NCBI RefSeq assembly: GCF_003001935.1
Contig: NZ_PVNG01000024.1
Span: forward strand, 165,920 to 229,919
Reading direction: 5' to 3'
DNA length: 64,000 nucleotides
DNA from: Nonomuraea fuscirosea
GTDB lineage: Bacteria > Actinomycetota > Actinomycetes > Streptosporangiales > Streptosporangiaceae
A program made the position numbers and the translations under genes. Position 1 is the first letter of the stretch. Every line of letters begins with the position of its first letter. Shown here in pieces: positions 58,671 to 64,000 of the stretch. Under the pieces are notes generated by a model. The model did not search any database. It was not told the DNA's origin and worked only from the letters and a program-made list of their open reading frames with translations.

Positions 58671-60458
58671 TTACAAGGGTGCAGGCGTCACGCCGGCCGG
58701 ACGAGGTCCTGGCCGCACGCCCTGGCGATGTCCCGCGTGCTGAGCCGCCAGCCGGACGGCGGCGTTGCCGGCGCCGTACCCCTGGTAGCCGCCGATCCGC
58801 TGGACCAGCTCGAAGAAGACCCGGCCCACGGTGACGGTGTAGAGGTGCAGGAACTCGCCGCCGTGCTCGTCCCGGTCGTAGAGGACGCCGAGGCCGCGCA
58901 GCTCGGGATCGACCTCGTGGCGGGCGTCCAGGTCGTCGTAGTAGTTGCCGGGGATCGGCAGCAGCAGCCCGGGATGCTCCTTCCGCAGCCTGCGAGCGAC
59001 GGCCACCACGTCGTCGCAGGCCAGCGCCACGTGCTGCCACGGGAGGTGGTCGGCGCCGACCTGGGCCACGTTCACCACGACGCGGACCGCGCCGCCGGGG
59101 CCCGACATCGCCTTGCTGCGCAGCAGGCCGTACGGGTCGGGCACCTCCAGGCTCTCCTGCGGCCGGAGCCCGAGCACGCTGCGGTAGAACAGCGCCGCCT
59201 CGTCGAAGTGATGCCGCGGCTGGGTGAGGGCGACGTGGTCGATCCCCGTGATGAGGCCCGGCTGCGTCCCGGGCGGCCGGGAGGGGGTGAAGTCGGCGAG
59301 CCAGCCGTCGTCACAGAAGAAGATCTCGGTGCCGTCCGGCGCGGCCACCGCGTTCAGCTCCGCCTCCTCGGGAGTACGCGCGCGCGGCAGGATCGGCGAC
59401 AGCAGTTCCTCGGCGTGCCCGGCCGCCCCGGCGGGGTCGGGGCTGTCCAGGCCGACGGCGATCAGGGCGGGGTCCGCCCCGGTGGCGTTGACCAGCAACC
59501 GCGCTCCGCCTTGCTCCCACAGCTCCACCGGTTTGCCGGGGTGCGTCCCCGTACGCGTGAAGCCGAGCGCCGCCGGGATCCCGCCGAGCCCGCCGGGGCC
59601 GGCCAGTTCGGCGAAGGCGAACCCGGTGGGCACCGCCGGATGCGCCGTGCCCGCCACCTCCCGCTCCAGGGCGATGAGCGAGCGCATGCCGTCCAGCGCG
59701 GTGCGTTCCGCCGACGCCTGGCGGAAGACGTCGTTGAACACCTCCAGCGACAGCGGCCCGGCATACCCCGCGCGCCGCACGCCGGCCAGCAGCCCGGCCA
59801 GGTCGAACGTGCCCTGGCCGGGGAAGCAGCGGTAGTGGCGGCTCCACGGCAGCACGTCCATGGCCAGGCGTGGGGCGTCGGCCAGCTGCAGGAAGAAGAT
59901 CTTCTCGCCCGGGATGGCCTCGACGCCGATCGGGTCGGAGCCCCGCGACAGGATGTGGAAACTGTCCAGGCACACGCCCAGAGCGGGGTGGTCGGCCAGC
60001 CGGACGAGCCGCCAGGCGTGCAGGTACTCGTTGACGTGCCGGCCCCAGGCCAATGCCTCGTAGGCGACGCGGACGCCGTGCTCGGCGGCCCGCTCGGCCA
60101 GCAGCCGCAGGTGCCCGGCCGCCACGTCGTCGCCGGGAACGGCCGCGGGCGAGACGTTCGAGCAGAGCAGCAGCAGGTCGGCGCCGAGGCGCTCCATGAG
60201 CCGGAACTTGTGCTCGGCCCGGCGCAGGTTGCCCGGCAGCAGCTCGGCGGGCGCGCCTTCGAAGTCGCGGAAGGGCTGGTAGAGGTCGATGCCGAGGCCG
60301 AGATCGGCCGCGCGGGCGCGGATCTCCTCCGGCGGCAGCGGGCAGGCCAGCAGGTCGTTCTCGAAGATCTCCACGCCGTCGAACCCTGCGGCCGCGATGG
60401 CCTCCAGCTTCTCCACCAGGGTGCCGCTGACCGACACGGTGGCGATGGACTTGCGCAC
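58671..60458 (-). CDS. quiC: 3-dehydroshikimate dehydratase fused to an HPPD-type domain
   Basis: A 595-residue two-domain protein. Residues 1-270 are an AP-endonuclease-2/sugar-isomerase TIM barrel ('IATVSVSGTLVEKLEAIAAAGFDGVEIFENDLLACPLPPEEIRARAADLGLGIDLYQPFRDFEG', 'LCLDSFHILSRGSDP'-type metal site 'GVCLDSFHILSRG', 'FFLQLADAP', 'GPLSLEVFNDVFRQ'). Residues 280-595 are a 4-hydroxyphenylpyruvate-dioxygenase-like VOC domain ('TGIDHVALTQPRHHFDEAALFYRSVLGL', 'GEFLHLYTVTVGRVFFELVQRIGGYQGYGAGN'). This is the QuiC1/QsuB architecture that dehydrates 3-dehydroshikimate to protocatechuate. GTG 60456-60458 follows GAGGAGGAAAGC. It sits between shikimate dehydrogenase and an MHS importer. Confidence 0.9.
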   Translation of the reverse strand: MRKSIATVSVSGTLVEKLEAIAAAGFDGVEIFENDLLACPLPPEEIRARAADLGLGIDLYQPFRDFEGAPAELLPGNLRRAEHKFRLMERLGADLLLLCSNVSPAAVPGDDVAAGHLRLLAERAAEHGVRVAYEALAWGRHVNEYLHAWRLVRLADHPALGVCLDSFHILSRGSDPIGVEAIPGEKIFFLQLADAPRLAMDVLPWSRHYRCFPGQGTFDLAGLLAGVRRAGYAGPLSLEVFNDVFRQASAERTALDGMRSLIALEREVAGTAHPAVPTGFAFAELAGPGGLGGIPAALGFTRTGTHPGKPVELWEQGGARLLVNATGADPALIAVGLDSPDPAGAAGHAEELLSPILPRARTPEEAELNAVAAPDGTEIFFCDDGWLADFTPSRPPGTQPGLITGIDHVALTQPRHHFDEAALFYRSVLGLRPQESLEVPDPYGLLRSKAMSGPGGAVRVVVNVAQVGADHLPWQHVALACDDVVAVARRLRKEHPGLLLPIPGNYYDDLDARHEVDPELRGLGVLYDRDEHGGEFLHLYTVTVGRVFFELVQRIGGYQGYGAGNAAVRLAAQHAGHRQGVRPGPRPAGVTPAPL

Positions 60459-60494
60459 GCTTTCCTCCTCTTCCTCCCTGAACGGCTCTTCGTC

Positions 60495-60551
60495 CCCGAA
60501 CAGGCTTCGCTCCCCCGAACAGGCTTCGCTCCCCCGAACGGGCGTCGCTCT
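60495..60551. repeat. 19-bp tandem repeat between aroE-like and quiC genes
   Basis: CCCGAACAGGCTTCGCTCC begins at 60495 and 60514, and a diverged copy at 60533 (CCCGAACGGGCGTCGCTCT). It fills the 107-bp intergenic gap. Confidence 0.7.
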
Positions 60552-60565
60552 CCCGGACGGGGGCC

Positions 60566-61411
60566 TCAGACGGTGATCAGATCCGTGAGGTGCGCGAGCA
60601 TCCGCTCGGCGTCCGGCTCCCGGCCGGTGAACAGCCGGAACGCGTGCACGGCCTGGAAGACGACCATGCCGCCGCCGTCCAGCGTCCGGCAGCCGGCGGC
60701 CCGCGCGTGCCGCAGCAGCTCGGTCTCCAGCGGCCGGTAGACGATGTCGGCCACCCACAGCCCGGGGTGCAGGAGCGCGGCGGGCAGCGGCATCCCCGGA
60801 TGCTGAGCCATGCCGGTCGGCGTCGCGTGCACCAGCCCGTCGGCCCGCTCCATGAGCCGCGGCAGCTCGGCCACGGGCGCGGGGCGGGCCCGTCCGGCGC
60901 CGAAGCGGGCGGTCAGCTCCCCGGTGAGCGTGCGGGCCCGCGCCGGGTCGGAGTCGACCACGGTGATCCGGTCGGCGCCCATCGTGAGCAGCGCGTGCGC
61001 GACCGCGGCCCCCGCTCCCCCGGCGCCGAGCTGGACGATCCGGCGGGCGGGCGCGTCGGGCAGTCCGCGCGCGAACGACTCGGCGAAGCCCGTCCAGTCG
61101 GTGTTGTGCCCGATCGCCCGATCGCCGTCGAACACCACGGTGTTGACCGCGCCGAGCATGCGGGCGTCCGGTGACAGCTCGTCCAGGTGCGGGATGACGT
61201 CCTGTTTGCAGGGATGAGTGACGTTGAGCCCGTCGTAGCCGAACCGGCGGGCCGTGCGGATCAGCTCGCCCACGTCGCCGCCCACCCGATCGGTGTCGAG
61301 CAGCCGGTAGACGTAGTGCAGCCTGTGGTGCGCGGCTTCCCGCTCGTGCAGGGGCGGGCTCAAGGAGGGGCCGATCCCCGAGCCGATCAGTCCGATCAGG
61401 AACGAATCCAT
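60566..61411 (-). CDS. aroE: Shikimate/quinate dehydrogenase (AroE family)
   Basis: A 281-residue NAD(P)-dependent dehydrogenase. Seen: 'LIGLIGSGIGPSLSPPLHEREAA' (substrate-binding SxS), 'GYDGLNVTHPCKQDVIPHLDELS' (catalytic Lys), 'AVNTVVFDGDRAIGHNTDWTGFAES' (catalytic Asp), 'VQLGAGGAGAAVAHALL' (dinucleotide loop), 'TVVDSDPARARTL' (D after beta-2, favouring NAD over NADP), and 'GGGMVVFQAVHAFRLFTGREPD'. ATG 61409-61411 follows GGGAGAAG. Genomic context with quiC and the importer makes a catabolic role (quinate/shikimate to dehydro-acids) more likely than a biosynthetic one. Confidence 0.9.
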   Translation of the reverse strand: MDSFLIGLIGSGIGPSLSPPLHEREAAHHRLHYVYRLLDTDRVGGDVGELIRTARRFGYDGLNVTHPCKQDVIPHLDELSPDARMLGAVNTVVFDGDRAIGHNTDWTGFAESFARGLPDAPARRIVQLGAGGAGAAVAHALLTMGADRITVVDSDPARARTLTGELTARFGAGRARPAPVAELPRLMERADGLVHATPTGMAQHPGMPLPAALLHPGLWVADIVYRPLETELLRHARAAGCRTLDGGGMVVFQAVHAFRLFTGREPDAERMLAHLTDLITV

Positions 61412-61458
61412 CACTTCTCCCTTTCCAGCGGGGTACGACCGCGCAATGTCCTCCTAAT

Positions 61459-61477
61459 GTACGTACTAGTGAGTTAC
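61459..61477. promoter_or_regulatory. Module operator B, upstream of the dehydrogenase
   Basis: GTACGTACTAGTGAGTTAC lies 48 bp before the dehydrogenase start and matches the site at 58651-58669 in 16 of 19 bases. The central ACTAGT gives a partial dyad typical of TetR-type sites. No regulator is present in the module. Confidence 0.6.
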
Positions 61478-61513
61478 ATGACCAGACGGAAACGTTCGGC
61501 ACCGGCGAGCGGA

Positions 61514-61538
61514 GCGGCCCCCGGCGGGAGGGGGCCGC
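61514..61538 (-). terminator. Probable terminator of the OmpA-domain gene
   Basis: GCGGCCCCC (61514-61522) pairs with GGGGGCCGC (61530-61538) across a 7-nt loop, 13 bp past the stop at 61552. It lacks a U-tract. Confidence 0.5.
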
Positions 61539-61551
61539 AGCTCAGCGGCGG

Positions 61552-62739
61552 TCAGGTCGCGGTGGAGACCACCACGCGCCGGTTCTTCGCGCGGCCCGCC
61601 GGGTTGTCCGAGCCGTCCGCCTTGGTGTTCGGCGCGATCGGCTTGCTCTCCCCGTATCCGCGCGCCTTCAGCCGCGACCGGTCCAGGCCGCCCTCGTCCG
61701 CCAGCCACTCGACGACCGCCCGCGCCCGCCGCTCCGACAACGGCTGGTTGTGCGCGTCCTCGCCCTTGCCGTCGGTGTGCCCGTCCACGTCGATCCGCGC
61801 GTCCGGCCCCGCCTTCTTCCCGATCTCGCGGGCGACGCGCCTGAGTTCGGCGGCGGCCCCGGGCTTGACGGTGGCGCTGTCGAAGTCGAACAGCACGTCG
61901 GCCCTGATGCTGAACGCGATCGAGTCCTCTCCTTCCAGCACCTCGCTCTCGCCCACCTCGTACCCCTTCAGCTCCGCGCCCGGGATCTCCACGCCCGGCA
62001 CCTCGACGCCGGGCACCTCCACCGCGGGCACCTCGACGGCGGGCAGGCACTCGTTCTGCTCGTTGCAGGCGCTGGGACGGATGATGGACGACCTGATCAC
62101 GAAGGATCTGATGATGAACGGCCGGATGATGAAGGGCCGGATCACGAACGGGACGATGCCCCCGTTCTTCGGCTTGACCTGACACACCTCGGGCGTCGAG
62201 ACGCCTTCGGCGTGCTTGCCCTCCGCCCGCCTGCCCTCGGCCCTGACCGGGTCGAGCTTGATGCCGCCCGCGTTCACGCCGGGGATCTCGACCGGCGGGA
62301 TCTCCACGGCCGGGATCGACACCGGCGGGATCGACGCGGCGCCGAGGCAGCCGCCGGGAGCAGGGGCGATCTCGGTGCACTGGGCGGGGATGTGCAGGGC
62401 GGGGATGTCCACGCCGGGGATGGTGACGGCCGGGATGGTCGTGCCGCCCAGCTTGGCCTCCGGGATGACCACCGGGTCGGCGTGCACGGCCGGGCTGTCC
62501 ACCGCGGGGATGAGCTCGCCGTTCGGGCAGTGCGACGGCTCAGGGCCGGTCGGCGACGCCGAAGCGGCCGGGCTGCCCGTCGTCCCGGCTGTTCGCGCCG
62601 GGCTCGCCGTCGTCCGGCCGGCCGCCGTGCCCGTCGCGGCCGGCGTCTGGCGCTCCTCCCCGCCCCCACCGGTCGCGCCCACGCCACACGCGGCCAGCAC
62701 CATCGCGAGCAGCGGTGTCACGAGCAGGGTTCTCGACAT
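61552..62739 (-). CDS. OmpA-domain lipoprotein with pentapeptide repeats
   Basis: A 395-residue lipoprotein. The lipobox 'MVLAACGVG' puts the lipidated Cys near residue 18, followed by a Thr/Ser/Ala-rich stalk. Residues about 75-260 consist of five-residue repeats: 'IPAVTIPGVDIPALHIPAQ', 'IPPVSIPAVEIPPVEIPGV', 'VPAVEVPGVEVPGVEIPGAE', and a second type 'FVIRPFIIRPFIIRSFVIR'. Residues 275-395 are an OmpA C-terminal peptidoglycan-binding domain: 'VLFDFDSATVKPGAAAELRRVA', 'IDVDGHTDGKGEDAHNQPLSERRARAVVEWL', 'RGYGESKPIAPN...NRRVVV'. ATG 62737-62739 follows TAGGAGA. It would tie the cell membrane to peptidoglycan. Confidence 0.9.
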   Translation of the reverse strand: MSRTLLVTPLLAMVLAACGVGATGGGGEERQTPAATGTAAGRTTASPARTAGTTGSPAASASPTGPEPSHCPNGELIPAVDSPAVHADPVVIPEAKLGGTTIPAVTIPGVDIPALHIPAQCTEIAPAPGGCLGAASIPPVSIPAVEIPPVEIPGVNAGGIKLDPVRAEGRRAEGKHAEGVSTPEVCQVKPKNGGIVPFVIRPFIIRPFIIRSFVIRSSIIRPSACNEQNECLPAVEVPAVEVPGVEVPGVEIPGAELKGYEVGESEVLEGEDSIAFSIRADVLFDFDSATVKPGAAAELRRVAREIGKKAGPDARIDVDGHTDGKGEDAHNQPLSERRARAVVEWLADEGGLDRSRLKARGYGESKPIAPNTKADGSDNPAGRAKNRRVVVSTAT

Positions 62740-62908
62740 GATCAATCTCCTACTGGATCGCGTAGACCCACGACGGTAGGACATCCACCTTCAGGATCCG
62801 CATAGAGCCGGCAGCGGACCACTCCCCCGCGAGGCTTGAGTTCCCGGAGCGCGAGAGGTCCACTGGGGAGTGAGGACGCGACCTCCGGCAGAAGGGTGGT
62901 TGAGGCTG

Positions 62909-63790
62909 ATGGCCCGGCGCTCGGCACAGGAACTGGTCCCGCGCATGATCGTGGCGATGGCGCTGCTGGCGCTCGTGTACGCCGTGCCCATCGTGCTGGC
63001 GCTGATGGGCGGCGTCACCGTGCCCGTCGTGGTGACGGTGGTGGCGCTGGCGGTCCTGCCGCAGTGGTGGGCGACCGAGTGGATGGCGCGCAAGGCGACC
63101 AGGGCCAGGATCGTCTCCCCTGAGGAGCAGCCGGAGCTGCACGCCGTGCTGGACCGGCTGTGCGCGCTGAACGACCTGCCCAAACCGCGCGTGGCGGTCA
63201 GCCGGGACCCGCGGCCCAACGCCTTCACCCTCGGCCGCTCACGCCGGCACACCACCGTCATGGTGACCCAGGGGCTGCTGGACGCGCTGGAGCCGGAGGA
63301 GCTCACCGTGGCCATGGCGCACGAGGTCGCGCACATCCGTCACCGCGACGTGGCCTTCATGACGCTGGCCGGCTCCCTGACCATCGCCATGGCCTGGGGG
63401 ATGCGGGTGGCCGGCCGGTTCGCCCGCAGGCACAGCCGCCCGGTGCCGTTCCTGCGGCAGGTCCGCGACCTGCCGGCGATGTTCTTCCTGGCCTCCTTCG
63501 CCTCGTGGATCGCCTTGCTGTGGGTGCTCAGCGTGCTGGCCCGGCTGCCGCTGCGGGCGCTGAGCCGCAGCCGCGAGCTGGCCGCCGACCACGACGCGGC
63601 GCTGCAGACGGGGCAGCCAGCGCTGCTGGCCGCCACCCTGCTCAAGATCAGCGGCTGTGGCGCGATCCCCCGCACCGACCTGCGCGCCGCGACGATCCCC
63701 GCCGTCGGGCTGGTGTCCACCGAGCCGGCCCGGTACGGCTGGTGGTCGAGCCACCCGAGGATCACCGAGCGGGTCGACCGCCTGACCTGA
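62909..63790 (+). CDS. M48-family membrane zinc protease (HtpX-like)
   Basis: A 293-residue membrane protease. Seen: two N-terminal helices ('VAMALLALVYAVPIVLALMGG', 'VVVTVVALAVLPQWWATEWMA'), 'LCALNDLPKPRVAVSRDPRPNAFTLGRSRRHTTVMVTQGLLDAL', HExxH in 'VAMAHEVAHIRHRDVAFM', two more helices, and the third-ligand motif 'SRSRELAADHDAAL'. HtpX-type enzymes degrade misfolded membrane proteins. ATG 62909 is used; GTG 62870 is an equally open start 13 codons upstream. It is divergent from the OmpA-domain lipoprotein gene. Confidence 0.9.
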   Translation: MARRSAQELVPRMIVAMALLALVYAVPIVLALMGGVTVPVVVTVVALAVLPQWWATEWMARKATRARIVSPEEQPELHAVLDRLCALNDLPKPRVAVSRDPRPNAFTLGRSRRHTTVMVTQGLLDALEPEELTVAMAHEVAHIRHRDVAFMTLAGSLTIAMAWGMRVAGRFARRHSRPVPFLRQVRDLPAMFFLASFASWIALLWVLSVLARLPLRALSRSRELAADHDAALQTGQPALLAATLLKISGCGAIPRTDLRAATIPAVGLVSTEPARYGWWSSHPRITERVDRLT

Positions 63791-63841
63791 GACGGAGGCC
63801 TGAGCCCGCCCGACCCCGGCTGAGGATGTCGCCGGCGGGTC

Positions 63842-64000
63842 TCACAGGGGGATCCGCCAGTGCAGCCGGGTCCCGCCCTCCTCCGCGGACTCCAGCTCCA
63901 CCGACCCGCCCAGCCGCCCGGCCCGTTCCTCGATGTTGCGCAGCCCGCTGCGCCGGCCGCCCTCGCCCAGGCCCACGCCGTTGTCGGAGACCAGCAGGGT
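63842..64000 (-). CDS. Sensor histidine kinase, C-terminal fragment (runs off window end)
   Basis: The minus-strand frame ending at TGA 63842-63844 encodes 52 residues: 'TLLVSDNGVGLGEGGRRSGL' then RNIEERAGRLGGSVELESAE and EGGTRLHWRIPL. 'DNGVGLG' (G1 box) and 'GLRNIEERA' (G2 box) mark the GHKL ATPase end of a NarL/DevS-type two-component kinase (HisKA_3 group). The sensor and phospho-His parts lie beyond the window. Confidence 0.85.
   Translation of the reverse strand, partial: TLLVSDNGVGLGEGGRRSGLRNIEERAGRLGGSVELESAEEGGTRLHWRIPL

Overview
The window is about 64 kb of very GC-rich DNA with short gaps, many GTG starts, ATGA/GTGA gene couplings and an actinomycete gene set: SigE-family sigma factor, DUF574 methyltransferase, a WXG100-like pair, a Ser/Thr kinase, F420-type oxidoreductases, and HATPase/STAS switch proteins. 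I infer a filamentous actinobacterium, most likely of the Streptosporangiaceae type; the genus is a guess. There are no rRNA or tRNA genes, no CRISPR array and no phage module that I can see.

Layout, left to right. 1-6.3 kb: start of a cytochrome P450, a divergent E. coli-type argG, a DUF574 methyltransferase, an RsbW-like ATPase preceded by a perfect CebR/CelR-type palindrome, and a sulfotransferase/glycosyltransferase pair. 6.4-13.8 kb: a SigE-family sigma factor coupled to an MltG-domain membrane protein, an ABC-F protein, a membrane acyltransferase, a small methyltransferase with a BlaI-like palindrome in its promoter, a blaI/M56 protease pair and a VOC protein. 13.8-21.3 kb: a decayed BTAD-regulator remnant, then kdpD-C-B-A-F on the minus strand plus a 27-residue leader gene; no kdpE is present. 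21.5-28.2 kb: SGNH hydrolase, a repeat-bearing unknown protein, a DUF2332 gene enclosed by 20-bp terminal inverted repeats and 5-bp direct repeats (a transposase-free mobile-looking cassette), a lipid kinase and an indoleamine 2,3-dioxygenase-like enzyme.

28.2-34.7 kb: an operon headed by a ribbon-helix-helix regulator with an 11-bp phased operator array, followed by a DUF4097 protein, a DrrAB-type ABC exporter and a DUF1707 gene broken by an amber codon; then a repeat-filled spacer and an APC transporter. 34.7-42.1 kb: erythromycin-esterase homologue, WXG100-like gene plus a 660-residue partner, a lipoprotein, a secreted I36-type inhibitor with SARP-like 11-bp repeats in its promoter, and a TrxR-like flavoprotein coupled to a DHA2 exporter. 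42.2-48.7 kb: transmembrane Ser/Thr kinase, MFS transporter, GH35 enzyme. 48.8-56.8 kb: a possible Arg-rich micro-protein, a secreted His/Lys/Tyr/Trp-rich peptide, a MarR-controlled F420 oxidoreductase, a membrane protein whose ribosome site is buried in a strong hairpin, an ABC exporter, isochorismatase-like hydrolase, GNAT, a STAS protein, and a TetR regulator with three operators facing a deazaflavin-dependent reductase.

57.2-61.5 kb: a quinate/shikimate catabolic module (MHS importer, 3-dehydroshikimate dehydratase/HPPD-type fusion, shikimate dehydrogenase) with the same 19-bp motif in front of both transcription units. The window ends with an OmpA-domain lipoprotein, an M48 protease and the C-terminus of a sensor kinase. 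Recurrent themes are GC-rich minisatellites, several probable leaderless transcripts, and cis-regulatory dyads that name their likely regulators.
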